From assembly GCA_016288675.1 (NCBI GenBank), contig JAEELC010000107.1:1-16691 (forward strand): DNA of 16,691 nucleotides, written 5' to 3'. Source of the DNA: Acholeplasmatales bacterium (GTDB lineage Bacteria; Bacillota_I; Bacilli_A; Acholeplasmatales; Anaeroplasmataceae). The notes under the pieces were generated by a model. That model ran no database searches. It was not told the origin of the DNA and saw only the letters and a program-made list of their open reading frames with translations. The position numbers were made by a program, and so were the translations under genes. Within the stretch, counting starts at the first letter, position 1. The number at the start of each line of letters is the position of its first letter. Below are positions 6,823-14,188 of this stretch, piece by piece.

Positions 6823-6851
6823 TTGAAAAAAAGTAAACTTTAATGTAAAAT
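6823..6851 (+). promoter_or_regulatory. rpoE promoter
   Basis: TTGAAA (6823-6828), a 17-bp spacer and TAAAAT (6846-6851) form a sound sigma-A promoter. Transcription would start near 6858, about 23 bases ahead of the rpoE ATG, allowing rpoE expression independent of the dnaX operon. Confidence 0.8.
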
Positions 6852-6880
6852 ATCTTATGGTCTTTTATTGGAGGATTAAT

Positions 6881-7426
6881 ATGGAAAACAATTACAGCAA
6901 TAAATCTTTATTAGAAATTGCATATGGATTAACAAAAGAGAGCGTTGATGGTTATGCTATCGATGAACTTTTAGATAAAACAATCGAACTTAAGGGTTTA
7001 GATCCTAAAGATGTAGAAATTCGTTCTGCATTATATATTGATATCTGCTCAAGTTCTAAATTCGTTTACCTTGCTGATGGTAAGTGGGATTTAAAGACTC
7101 GTCATTCATTAGATGAATATGATAAGGATGGTTCTAAATTATATTCTGCTGAAGAGCTTGAAGATGAAGCTGAAGAAGTTTCAGGATATGAAGATGAAGA
7201 TGATGATGAAAACGACATCGATGACGATGACGATGATGATAACGATGATGATGAAGACGATGACGATGATGATAACGATGATGAATATTTAAATTCTGAA
7301 GATAGTTATTCTGATTCTTCTGAAGATGAAGATTACATCGACGATGAAGATAGCTTAGATGAAGACTTCGATGAACAAAAGTACAACGATACTATGGATG
7401 AGTACGAAGATAAGTACGATAGATAA
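6881..7426 (+). CDS. rpoE: RNA polymerase delta subunit
   Basis: The 181-residue protein has two parts characteristic of the Bacilli delta subunit. Residues 1-75 are the folded HARE-HTH-like domain (SLLEIAYGLTKE, then IRSALYIDICSSSKFVYLADGKWDLK). Residues 80-181 are an almost pure Asp/Glu tail that mimics nucleic acid and helps RNA polymerase release DNA and RNA. The ATG at 6881 is chosen because GGAGG (6870-6874) precedes it; an in-frame ATG at 6857 lies at the predicted transcription start. The acidic tail contains a 29-nt exact tandem duplication with a 33-nt period (7223-7251 and 7256-7284), which changes its length in whole codons. Own promoter and terminator flank it. Confidence 0.93.
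   Translation: MENNYSNKSLLEIAYGLTKESVDGYAIDELLDKTIELKGLDPKDVEIRSALYIDICSSSKFVYLADGKWDLKTRHSLDEYDKDGSKLYSAEELEDEAEEVSGYEDEDDDENDIDDDDDDDNDDDEDDDDDDNDDEYLNSEDSYSDSSEDEDYIDDEDSLDEDFDEQKYNDTMDEYEDKYDR
7223..7284 (+). repeat. 33-bp-period tandem duplication in the rpoE acidic tail
   Basis: Bases 7223-7251 and 7256-7284 are identical over 29 nt, offset by 33 nt (11 codons). They are built from GAT/GAC Asp codons with AAC/AAT-type Asn interruptions, encoding two similar blocks of Asp with one Asn. This is a product of repeat slippage that preserves the reading frame. Confidence 0.9.
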
Positions 7427-7437
7427 TTTTTAAATAT

Positions 7438-7466
7438 ATCTCTGGTTTGTGCCAGAGATTTTTTTG
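7438..7466 (+). terminator. Intrinsic terminator after rpoE
   Basis: ATCTCTGG (7438-7445) and CCAGAGAT (7452-7459) form an 8-bp stem with a 6-base loop, followed by T residues to 7465. It separates rpoE from preTA. Confidence 0.9.
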
Positions 7467-7494
7467 TTTAATTTTATTATTTTTGATTTATAAT
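7464..7494 (+). promoter_or_regulatory. Candidate preTA promoter
   Basis: TATAAT at 7489-7494 is a consensus -10 box. The only -35-like sequence is TTGTTT at 7464-7469, with a long 19-bp spacer and partly inside the T-tract of the rpoE terminator. Transcription would begin near 7501, giving a purine-rich, apparently unstructured leader of about 73 bases. Confidence 0.45.
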
Positions 7495-7573
7495 AGAGTT
7501 GTAAAACACACATTAATATAAAAGAAAAAAGAAAGAAACTTAAAAATTAATAATTATACAGGAGGATTTTAAA

Positions 7574-8785
7574 TTGTCTAATTATCTTGATGAGAAAAAA
7601 GGCTTTACACCTCGTGATGTCTTTGAAGAGGCTAGCAGATGTTTATTATGCCTTGATGCTCCTTGTTCACAAGGATGTCCAGCAGGAACAGATCCTGCTA
7701 AGTTTATTCGTTCTGTAAGATTCAAAAATATTGAAGGAGCAGCAAGTACAGTTAGAGAAAATAATATATTAGCTGGTATTTGTGCTCGTGTATGTCCTAC
7801 AGAAAAATATTGCGAGAAGGCTTGCTCTAGAAGCGGTATTGATAAGCCAATTCAAATCGCAGAAATTCAACGCTTTTTAACTGATTATGAAGAAACATGC
7901 AAAATGAAAATTCTTGAAAAGGAAAAGCCAAATGGTAAAAAGGTTGCAGTAATAGGTAGTGGTCCTGCAGGTTTAACTGCTGCAGGAAACCTAGCTTTAA
8001 AAGGATTTGATGTAACTGTATTTGAAAAATACTCTAAAGCTGGCGGTTATTTAACTTATGGTATTCCTGAATATCGTTTACCTAATGATGTAGTTAATAA
8101 CGAAATTAAAAAAATTGAGAATTTAGGAGTTAAATTTAAATTTAACACTAATGTTGGAAAAGATGTTTTACTTGAAAATTTAAAAAATGAATATGATGCA
8201 GTAATTATTGCGGTAGGTTTTGCAAAAGGTAAATTAATTGAAGATGCAAAGAATGCAGTATTAGCAGTAGATTTCTTACGTGATGTTAAAGAATCACGTG
8301 GCAATTACAAGGTTCCTTCTGACGCTGTAGTTATTGGTGGTGGAGATGTTGCAATGGATGTTTGCACAACATTAAAGCGCCTTGGTGTTAAGAATGTAAC
8401 AGACTGCATATATGAAGAATTCAGTGAATTTAGAGCTAGTCAAAAGGAACTTTCAGAAACACAAAAATGCGGTGTGACTATTATGGACGGTTATGTGCCT
8501 TCTAGCTTTAAAGACAATGGTGAAATTGTATTTAAGCATAGAGTTATTAATTCTGAAGTTGTTATTAAGCCTAGCTTAACTGTGCTTGCGATTGGTCAAA
8601 AGGCTGATTTTAGTGGTCTTAATATTACTGATAAGGATTTAACTAGTTCTACATATCAAATCAAGGGTACTAATGTATTCTATTGTGGTGATATTGCTCC
8701 AGGTGATAAGACTGTTGTTTATTCTGTTAAGACAGGTAAAGAATGCGCTCGTGCTATTATCGATTACGTAGGAGGTAATAAGTAA
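7574..8785 (+). CDS. preT: NAD(P)H-dependent dihydropyrimidine dehydrogenase, subunit PreT
   Basis: This 403-residue flavoprotein resembles the glutamate synthase small subunit. Cys23, 26, 31, 35 and Cys70, 74, 80, 84 ligate two N-terminal Fe-S clusters. [11 protein letters not shown] at 128-138 is the FAD Rossmann motif, [14 protein letters not shown] is a family signature, [12 protein letters not shown] near 253-264 is the NAD(P)H-binding motif, and [13 protein letters not shown] near the C-terminus is the second FAD motif. It passes electrons from NAD(P)H to PreA, which reduces uracil or thymine. The start is TTG at 7574: AGGAGG (7560-7565) lies eight bases upstream and no nearer ATG exists, so the rare start codon is well supported. 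Its stop overlaps the preA start (TAATG). Confidence 0.9.
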   Translation: MSNYLDEKKGFTPRDVFEEASRCLLCLDAPCSQGCPAGTDPAKFIRSVRFKNIEGAASTVRENNILAGICARVCPTEKYCEKACSRSGIDKPIQIAEIQRFLTDYEETCKMKILEKEKPNGKKVAVIGSGPAGLTAAGNLALKGFDVTVFEKYSKAGGYLTYGIPEYRLPNDVVNNEIKKIENLGVKFKFNTNVGKDVLLENLKNEYDAVIIAVGFAKGKLIEDAKNAVLAVDFLRDVKESRGNYKVPSDAVVIGGGDVAMDVCTTLKRLGVKNVTDCIYEEFSEFRASQKELSETQKCGVTIMDGYVPSSFKDNGEIVFKHRVINSEVVIKPSLTVLAIGQKADFSGLNITDKDLTSSTYQIKGTNVFYCGDIAPGDKTVVYSVKTGKECARAIIDYVGGNK

Positions 8786-10053
8786 TGAAAAAAGATTTAT
8801 CTATTACTTTTATGGGAGTAAAGTTTCCTAATCCATTCTGCTTATCAAGCTCACCAGTAGGTAACTGCTATGAAATGTGTGCTAAAGCTTATGATTGTGG
8901 TTGGGGTGGTGTAGTATTTAAGACTATTGGCCCTAAGCATTATGTAATTGATGAGGTTTCTCCTCGTTTTGACGCTTTAACTAAGGAAGCTGAGCCTTTT
9001 GTTGGTTTTAAGAACATGGAACAAATAGCTGAGCACAGTCTTGAAGAAAATTTAGCGGATTTAAGAAGATTAAAAGAGAATTATCCTGATAAGGTGTTAA
9101 TTGCTTCTATCATGGGTAGCAATAAGCAAGATTGGATTGATCTTGCACGCTTAGTTACTGAAGCAGGTGCTGATATGATTGAACTTAACTTCTCATGTCC
9201 ACAAATGACTTCACATGCTATGGGTAGTGATGTAGGTAGTAATCCTGAATTATGTAAGGAATATTGCCAAGCAGTACGTTCTGCTACTAAATTACCATTT
9301 ATGGCTAAGATGACTCCAAATATCACTGATATGTGCATACCTGCTATTGCTTCTATGGAAGGTGGAGCTGATGGTATTGCAGCTATTAATACTATTAAAT
9401 CAATTACAAATATTGATCTAGATAAGAAGGTTGGTCTACCTATTATTGATGGTAAATCATCTATTTCTGGTTATTCAGGTAAGGCTGTAAAGCCAATTGC
9501 ATTAAGATTTATTGAACAAATGAAGACTAATCCAAAGCTTGCAAATGTAGAAATATCAGGTATTGGTGGTATTGAAACTTGGGAAGATGCTGCTGAATTT
9601 ATTTTACTTGGTTGTAAGACATTACAAGTAACTACTGCAATTATGCAATATGGTTATAGAATTGTTGAAGACTTATGTGATGGTCTTTCTCGTTATATGG
9701 AAAAGGAGCATGTTGATCATCTAGAAGATTTAGTAGGTCTTGCAATTAAGAATATTATTCCTGCAGAAAACCTAAATAGAGATTATAAGGTATATCCTGA
9801 AATTGATGCAGAAAAGTGTATCCATTGTGGTAGATGTGTAATTTCATGCTTTGACGGAGCTCATCAAGCTATGGAATGGGATAAGGCATCAAGAAGTGTT
9901 AGATGCAATACTGATAAGTGTGTAGGATGCTTCTTATGTGCTCTTGTATGTCCTGTTGGTGCTATTCACACTGGTAAGCGTGAATTAAAGAAGGGCAGAA
10001 AAGAAAGAAATCTAAATGATATTAAGTTACAAGATACATTCCAAAAATTGTAA
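8785..10053 (+). CDS. preA: NAD(P)H-dependent dihydropyrimidine dehydrogenase, catalytic subunit PreA
   Basis: The 422-residue protein joins a dihydroorotate-dehydrogenase-like FMN barrel (about 1-320) to a C-terminal ferredoxin domain. The active-site loop ELNFSCPQM carries candidate catalytic Cys138, equivalent to the cysteine in the SCPHGM loop of mammalian [22 protein letters not shown] and [15 protein letters not shown] are other barrel signatures. Two 4Fe-4S sites follow, C345-x2-C-x2-C-x3-C355 and C379-x2-C-x2-C-x3-C389. With PreT it forms the first step of reductive pyrimidine degradation. No dihydropyrimidinase or ureidopropionase gene is in the window, so the remainder of the pathway is not shown. 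Overlap with preT implies coupled, equimolar synthesis. No clear terminator follows before the inverted repeat at 10072-10127. Confidence 0.92.
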   Translation: MKKDLSITFMGVKFPNPFCLSSSPVGNCYEMCAKAYDCGWGGVVFKTIGPKHYVIDEVSPRFDALTKEAEPFVGFKNMEQIAEHSLEENLADLRRLKENYPDKVLIASIMGSNKQDWIDLARLVTEAGADMIELNFSCPQMTSHAMGSDVGSNPELCKEYCQAVRSATKLPFMAKMTPNITDMCIPAIASMEGGADGIAAINTIKSITNIDLDKKVGLPIIDGKSSISGYSGKAVKPIALRFIEQMKTNPKLANVEISGIGGIETWEDAAEFILLGCKTLQVTTAIMQYGYRIVEDLCDGLSRYMEKEHVDHLEDLVGLAIKNIIPAENLNRDYKVYPEIDAEKCIHCGRCVISCFDGAHQAMEWDKASRSVRCNTDKCVGCFLCALVCPVGAIHTGKRELKKGRKERNLNDIKLQDTFQKL

Positions 10054-10071
10054 CTACTTTCACATGAATTT

Positions 10072-10127
10072 CACAGTAAAACTATAAAAAAAGTCAATTT
10101 TTCCGACACAAAAATAGCTTTACTGTG
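10072..10127. repeat. Long inverted repeat downstream of preA, upstream of sRNA start
   Basis: CACAGTAAAACTAT (10072-10085) and ATAGCTTTACTGTG (10114-10127) are inverted copies matching at 13 of 14 positions, with a 28-base AT-rich spacer. The right arm runs into the extended -10 of the promoter at 10126-10134. There is no T-tract directly after the right arm, so it is not a standard terminator for preTA. Possible roles are an operator for the small RNA promoter or a 3'-end structure of preTA mRNA. Confidence 0.6.
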
Positions 10128-10134
10128 TTATACT
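10126..10134 (+). promoter_or_regulatory. Extended -10 promoter for candidate small RNA
   Basis: TGTTATACT is TG-n followed by TATACT, a good extended -10 element. A -35 box is not clear: CCGACA (10103-10108) is the best candidate but gives a 20-bp spacer. The predicted start near 10141 coincides with the first base of a stable hairpin, which supports the call. Confidence 0.55.
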
Positions 10135-10140
10135 ATTAAT

Positions 10141-10256
10141 GCCTAGAGATAGGCAGTTGAAATATTTTCCAATTTTTAACTAAAGTATTTCATTCATATA
10201 ACAAACTAACTCTCCCAATTTAGTTTTCGAAGGCCATTTGGCCTTCTTTTTTTTTT
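10141..10256 (+). ncRNA. Candidate structured small RNA, about 115 nt
   Basis: I see no protein-coding content here but a regular set of hairpins. H1 is GCCTA-GAGA-TAGGC (10141-10154), with a GNRA loop. H2 pairs 10158-10168 with 10182-10192 (11 bp including one T-G wobble). H3 pairs AAACTAA (10203-10209) with TTAGTTT (10220-10226) and exposes the C-rich loop CTCTCCCAAT. H4 is the terminator GAAGGCC-ATTT-GGCCTTC (10229-10246) plus ten T residues. An extended -10 sits just upstream at the right distance. C-rich unpaired loops in Gram-positive sRNAs such as RsaE/RoxS and other staphylococcal Rsa RNAs pair with Shine-Dalgarno sequences, so a trans-acting regulator is plausible. It does not match tmRNA, SRP RNA or 6S RNA features that I know. 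Alternatively, it could be the 3' region of the preTA transcript. Confidence 0.6.
10229..10256 (+). terminator. Strong intrinsic terminator
   Basis: A 7-bp perfect GC-containing stem (GAAGGCC/GGCCTTC), a 4-base loop and ten consecutive T residues (10247-10256) make this one of the clearest terminators in the window. It ends the candidate small RNA and any preTA read-through. Confidence 0.93.
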
Positions 10257-10320
10257 ATAATATGAAATGATTATTAATTTATAAAAGTAATCTTTTATAT
10301 TTATCACATAATTTTCCCTT

Positions 10321-10356
10321 AATGTATTTGTAAAATAAAAATACATTGTATATAAT
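10321..10356 (+). promoter_or_regulatory. Promoter with overlapping operator-like palindrome for the two-component system
   Basis: TTGTAA (10328-10333), a 17-bp spacer and TATAAT (10351-10356) form the promoter. AATGTATTT (10321-10329) and AAATACATT (10339-10347) are perfect inverted copies 9 bp apart. They overlap the -35 box and spacer, so a dimeric regulator bound here should affect initiation. Autoregulation by the response regulator is possible but not shown. Confidence 0.65.
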
Positions 10357-10382
10357 TAAATTAAAGAAAAGGTAGTGGTTAT

Positions 10383-11045
10383 ATGATTAAAATTGGATAT
10401 GTAGAAGATAATATTGACTTTGCAAATCTAGTAAAAGATTATTTAGGACAAGAAGGATATGGTATTGAACATTTTGATACTGGTGAAAAGGCAATGCCAC
10501 ATGTTAATGATGATTATGCAATGTGGATATTAGATATCATGTTACCAGGAAATGTATCAGGATATGATTTAATTAAAAAGATTAGAGAAAATCATCCTAC
10601 AATGCCTGTGATTTTTGTATCAAATCGTGATGAGGATCTAGATAGAGTAATGGGTCTTGAACTTGGAAGCGATGATTATATTGGTAAATCTAGTATTCGT
10701 GAATTAGTATTACGAGTTAAGAAGCTATTATTACGTGCTTATCCTCAAGATAATTCTAATAATAACGCTATTGAATATAATGAATATACTATCGATTTAG
10801 ATAAGCGTATTGTTAAAGATGGTAATGAAGCTATTAACCTAACAGCTAAGGAATATGATTTATTAACATTCCTTCTTAAGAATAAGACACATGCTTTTTC
10901 ACGTGATCAAATTTTAAATGCTGTATGGGGTAGTGAATATTTTGGTAGTGACAGAGTAGTAGATGATTTAATGCGTAGATTACGTTCTAAAATGCCTAGA
11001 CTTAATGTAGAAACTATCTACGGATATGGATATAGATTATTATGA
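10383..11045 (+). CDS. OmpR/PhoB-family response regulator
   Basis: The 220-residue protein has a receiver domain (1-118) with acidic residues Glu8 and Asp9, phospho-acceptor Asp51 in LDIMLPG, Ser80 (VIFVSNR) and Lys102. The usual Lys-Pro after beta-5 is Lys-Ser here (DYIGKSS). Residues 128-220 are the winged-helix DNA-binding domain, with LTAKEYDLLTFLLKN and a C-terminal ETIYGYGYRLL typical of the family. It should be phosphorylated by the histidine kinase encoded next, whose start overlaps its stop by four bases (ATGA). The ribosome binding site is weak (AAAGGT). The stop codon is TGA, which shows that UGA is not read as Trp here. The stimulus and targets cannot be named from sequence. Confidence 0.92.
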   Translation: MIKIGYVEDNIDFANLVKDYLGQEGYGIEHFDTGEKAMPHVNDDYAMWILDIMLPGNVSGYDLIKKIRENHPTMPVIFVSNRDEDLDRVMGLELGSDDYIGKSSIRELVLRVKKLLLRAYPQDNSNNNAIEYNEYTIDLDKRIVKDGNEAINLTAKEYDLLTFLLKNKTHAFSRDQILNAVWGSEYFGSDRVVDDLMRRLRSKMPRLNVETIYGYGYRLL

Positions 11046-12391
11046 AGAAATTAAAGATTACTGGACAATTAGTTGTAGTATTCTCTATTATTGTAATTAG
11101 CTCTCTTTTAATATTTACATTACTTTCATTTAATCGTATTCAAGCTTCTAGTAAGAATTTAACTCAAAGTACACTTTATTCTTATGTTGAATTGACTGAA
11201 ATTGATTGGAAAAACGGTGATAAGATTAAGAATAACCTACCTAAGAGTACTGCATATATATCTGGCGAATTTAAAACTATATCAGAAGATGATGAAGAAC
11301 ATCCTGAAAAGCGTCGTTTAGAATTTATTAATTTAGATATATCTACAAATTTATATGATTTATTTGATGTAGAAGTTCCTTATGAAGCTATTTTAAGAGA
11401 AGTTAGATTCACACCAGGTATTCAAGGTACAACTGAAAAAAAGGTTGATAATAAAGAATATTATATGTCTTATGGTGTATCTGAAGAAATAGATGGTATA
11501 TGCTACTTTGTTGTGTTTATAACAGATCAAGCAACATCATATTCAAAAGCGACAAATTTATCTCTTCAAATTATTTTAGTATTCGCTATTACTATGGGAT
11601 TAGCTATAGTTGTACTAATTACATGGAGCCATTATTTAGTTAATAGAATCAAAAGATTACAACGTCATATTTCTTCATTAAAAGATACTAATTATGAAGA
11701 AGCTTATGTAGATAAGGGTGCTGATGAGGTTACAGAACTTGCTAATTCTATAGAAACAATGCGTCTTGAAATTTTACAAAATGATAAGACTAAGCAAGAA
11801 ATGTTACAAAATATAAGCCATGACTTTAAAACTCCTATCGGTGTAATTAAAAGCTATGCTGAAGCTATGCAGGATGGTCATATGCTTGATAAAGGACCTG
11901 ATGTCATTATTAAGCAATCAGAGATTTTATATAATAAGACTCAACAATTAATTATTTATAATAAACTTGAATATTTAACACATGATAAAGAATTTGAAAG
12001 TGTTAATATGCGTAGACTTATTGAATCAGTAGAAAATAATTTTAAAGCTATAAATCCTACTATTAAATGGGAAAATTCTTTAGAAGATATATATTTCCAA
12101 GGCTATGCTGATAATTATAGAATTGTAATTGAAAATATATTAGAAAATTCATTACGCTACGCTAAATCTCTTATTAGGATTACATTAAGAGAAGATAAAA
12201 TCGAAATATATAATGAGGGTGAAGCTCTTGATGAGAAATTTATCAAAGATGGATTTAAAGCGTATGAAAAAGGTTCTAAAGGTAAATTTGGACTTGGTAT
12301 GTCAATTGTTGTAAAGACACTTTCCTTCTTTGGATATAAGCTAAATGCTAGAAATGAAGATGTTGGTGTTACATTTACTATTAGTAAATAG
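11042..12391 (+). CDS. Sensor histidine kinase
   Basis: The 449-residue protein has a first membrane helix at about 10-29, an extracytoplasmic sensor region at 31-170, and a second helix near 174-196. The HAMP linker follows (about 197-248). The H-box NISHDFKTPIGVIKSYAEAM places phospho-acceptor His260. The ATPase domain shows the N-box (IVIENILENSLRYA, 361-374), NEGE in place of the usual DxGxG, and the G2 box GKFGLGMSIV (414-422). It phosphorylates the regulator encoded just upstream. The sensor region is acidic and lysine-rich around 80-92 (SEDDEEHPEKRR) and has no domain I recognise. The operon ends here; the asnS leader promoter begins seven bases after the TAG stop, and no separate terminator is seen. 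Confidence 0.92.
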   Translation: MKKLKITGQLVVVFSIIVISSLLIFTLLSFNRIQASSKNLTQSTLYSYVELTEIDWKNGDKIKNNLPKSTAYISGEFKTISEDDEEHPEKRRLEFINLDISTNLYDLFDVEVPYEAILREVRFTPGIQGTTEKKVDNKEYYMSYGVSEEIDGICYFVVFITDQATSYSKATNLSLQIILVFAITMGLAIVVLITWSHYLVNRIKRLQRHISSLKDTNYEEAYVDKGADEVTELANSIETMRLEILQNDKTKQEMLQNISHDFKTPIGVIKSYAEAMQDGHMLDKGPDVIIKQSEILYNKTQQLIIYNKLEYLTHDKEFESVNMRRLIESVENNFKAINPTIKWENSLEDIYFQGYADNYRIVIENILENSLRYAKSLIRITLREDKIEIYNEGEALDEKFIKDGFKAYEKGSKGKFGLGMSIVVKTLSFFGYKLNARNEDVGVTFTISK

Positions 12392-12397
12392 TGATAG

Positions 12398-12426
12398 TTG
12401 ACTTTAATAAGTAATTATTCTAAAAT
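12398..12426 (+). promoter_or_regulatory. asnS leader promoter
   Basis: TTGACT (12398-12403), a 17-bp spacer and TAAAAT (12421-12426) give a strong sigma-A promoter only a few bases after the histidine kinase stop. Transcription should start near 12433, at the 5' end of the T-box leader. Confidence 0.85.
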
Positions 12427-12432
12427 ATATAC

Positions 12433-12650
12433 AAATCGATGATAAGACCGAATTAATAAAGTATCTTTTAGAGAGTCTGTGGATGGTGTAAACAGATAGA
12501 GCTTATTAAGGAGAACAGCTTTGAGGAGATGGAAGAAATTAGTAGAACCATCCGTATGCCTGCGTTAAAGGTTTGAGTGCTAGATTTATATCTAGAACTA
12601 AGGTGGTACCGCGTATTATAGACGCCCTTAGATGAGGGGCGTCTTTTTTT
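12433..12650 (+). promoter_or_regulatory. T-box riboswitch, Asn specifier, controlling asnS
   Basis: The leader has the canonical order of a T-box. Stem I contains the AGAGAG motif (about 12471-12476) and the distal-loop GGATGGTG (12481-12488). On its 3' side, GGAGAACA includes the candidate specifier AAC (12514-12516), an Asn codon. A Stem III-like hairpin pairs CTAGAT with ATCTAG (12580-12595). The T-box sequence AAGGTGGTACCGCG (12600-12613) follows, in which CTAAGG can pair with the CCTTAG at 12626-12631 as antiterminator. The competing terminator is GACGCCCTT/AGGGGCGTC (12621-12643) plus T7. Uncharged tRNA-Asn should stabilise the antiterminator and allow asnS transcription. Exact stem boundaries are hand-drawn. 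Confidence 0.95.
12621..12650 (+). terminator. T-box regulated terminator
   Basis: A 9-bp GC-rich stem (GACGCCCTT with AGGGGCGTC, one T-G wobble) around an AGATG loop is followed by seven T residues. It shares the CCTTAG segment with the antiterminator helix, the usual switch of a T-box leader. Confidence 0.93.
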
Positions 12651-12674
12651 ATTTTAAGGAAGGACAATAATATT

Positions 12675-14063
12675 ATGAAAAGAACTAAATTAAGAGAATT
12701 ATTTGCTCAATATGAATCTTTAGCTGATCAAGAAATTACTATTTGTGCTTGGGTAAAAACTAACCGTGCACAAGCTAAGTTTGGTTTCTTAACTGTATCT
12801 GATGGTACATGCTTAACTCCACTTCAAGTAGTATATGATGAGGCATTATCTAACTTTGAAGATATTTCAAAGATTCGTGTTGGTGCATCTGTTATGGTTA
12901 ACGGTAAGGTTGTGTTAACTCCAGAAATGAAACAACCATTTGAAGTACACGCTACTTCAGTAACTATGTTAGGTGATAGCCCTGAAAATTATCCAATCCA
13001 ACCTAAGAGACACACTCGTGAATTCTTACGTTCTGTTGCTCACTTACGTCCAAGAACTAACTTATTCCAAGCTGTATTTAGAGTTAGATCTGTTGCTGCT
13101 ATGGCTATTCATTCATATTTCCAAAGCAGAGGATATTTATATGTACATACTCCATTAATTACATCAGCTGACTGCGAAGGTAGTGACCAAATGTTTAAGA
13201 TTACTGCACTTGATGTTGTAAATCCTCCTCTAAACAAAGATGGTTCAATTGATTTCTCTGATGATTTATTTGGACACAAAGCATATATCACTGGTTCAGG
13301 TCAATTACAAGGTGAAACATTTGCTATGGCATTTAGCGATATTTATACATTTGGACCTACATTTAGAACAGAAAATTCAAACAACAAGACTCATGCAAAT
13401 GAATTCTGGATGATTGAACCAGAAATGGCTTTCTGCGATTTAAATGGTTTAATGGATATCGAAGAAGAAATGCTTAAGTATGTCATTAAGTATGTATTAG
13501 ATAATGCTAGTGATGAAATTGCATTCTGTGATCAATTTGTAGAAAAGGGTCTAAAGGCTCGTCTTGAAAACCTAGTAAATTCTAAATTCACTCGTATTAA
13601 GCATCATGATGTTGTAGATTTATTATTAAATGCTGGTGTTAAATGGGAATTCCAACCTTCTTATGAAGATGATATTCAACATGAACATGAAGTATGGCTA
13701 ACTAGTCACTTCAATGGTCCTGTATTTGTAACAGACTGGCCAAAGGATATTAAGGCATGGTATATGAAGGTTAACCCAGATAACGCTACTTGTGCAGCTG
13801 TAGATTTACTTGTTCCAGGTTCTGGTGAACTTATGGGTGGTAGTCAACGTGAAGAAAATATGGAAGCTTTAGAAGCTCGTATGAAGGAAATGAATATCAA
13901 CAAAGATAAGATTGATTGGTATTTAGATACTCGTAGATATGGTGGTTGCGTACACTCAGGATTTGGTATGGGATTTGAAAGACTTGTTATGTATTTAACA
14001 GGTGTAGATAATATCCGTGATGTTATTCCATTCCCACGTACACCAGGTCAATGTGAATACTAA
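12675..14063 (+). CDS. asnS: Asparaginyl-tRNA synthetase
   Basis: The 462-residue class IIb synthetase charges tRNA-Asn. Residues 20-105 form the N-terminal OB-fold anticodon-binding domain (ITICAWVKTNRAQAKFGFLTVSDG). Class II motif 2 is FGPTFRTENSNNKTHANEFWMIEPE (about 226-250), quoted here in two overlapping halves: FRTENSNNKTHANEF and MIEPEMAFCDL. Motif 3 is GFGMGFERLVMYLTG near the C-terminus, followed by IRDVIPFPRTPGQCEY. The ending and motif spacing distinguish AsnRS from AspRS, which has a GAD insertion. The Asn specifier of the T-box leader confirms the assignment. An AAGGAAGG site (12656-12663) precedes the ATG. A terminator follows at 14082-14112, so asnS is monocistronic. Confidence 0.96.
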   Translation: MKRTKLRELFAQYESLADQEITICAWVKTNRAQAKFGFLTVSDGTCLTPLQVVYDEALSNFEDISKIRVGASVMVNGKVVLTPEMKQPFEVHATSVTMLGDSPENYPIQPKRHTREFLRSVAHLRPRTNLFQAVFRVRSVAAMAIHSYFQSRGYLYVHTPLITSADCEGSDQMFKITALDVVNPPLNKDGSIDFSDDLFGHKAYITGSGQLQGETFAMAFSDIYTFGPTFRTENSNNKTHANEFWMIEPEMAFCDLNGLMDIEEEMLKYVIKYVLDNASDEIAFCDQFVEKGLKARLENLVNSKFTRIKHHDVVDLLLNAGVKWEFQPSYEDDIQHEHEVWLTSHFNGPVFVTDWPKDIKAWYMKVNPDNATCAAVDLLVPGSGELMGGSQREENMEALEARMKEMNINKDKIDWYLDTRRYGGCVHSGFGMGFERLVMYLTGVDNIRDVIPFPRTPGQCEY

Positions 14064-14081
14064 TTTTTAAATAAATTTTAT

Positions 14082-14112
14082 GAAGCATTTTCTCGGAAAT
14101 GCTTCTTTTTTT
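14082..14112 (+). terminator. Intrinsic terminator after asnS
   Basis: GAAGCATTT (14082-14090) pairs with AAATGCTTC (14097-14105) around a 6-base loop, followed by seven T residues (14106-14112). Confidence 0.92.
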
Positions 14113-14188
14113 AAAAATTTTGCAAATAAAACTAAAAAATTAAAAAAATATCGTTAAAATCTAGATTATTTTTTTGCTTAAAAAAGAA

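Noticed and set aside
10139..10183. 14-codon ORF starting ATGCCTAGAGAT in the candidate small RNA
   Set aside because: The predicted transcript begins at about 10141, after the A of the ATG, no ribosome binding site precedes it, and the sequence is explained by hairpins.
10895..10910. parS-like TTTTTCACGTGATCAA inside the response regulator gene
   Set aside because: Only 12 of 16 positions match, the right arm is broken, and the bases are accounted for by conserved coding sequence (FSRDQI).
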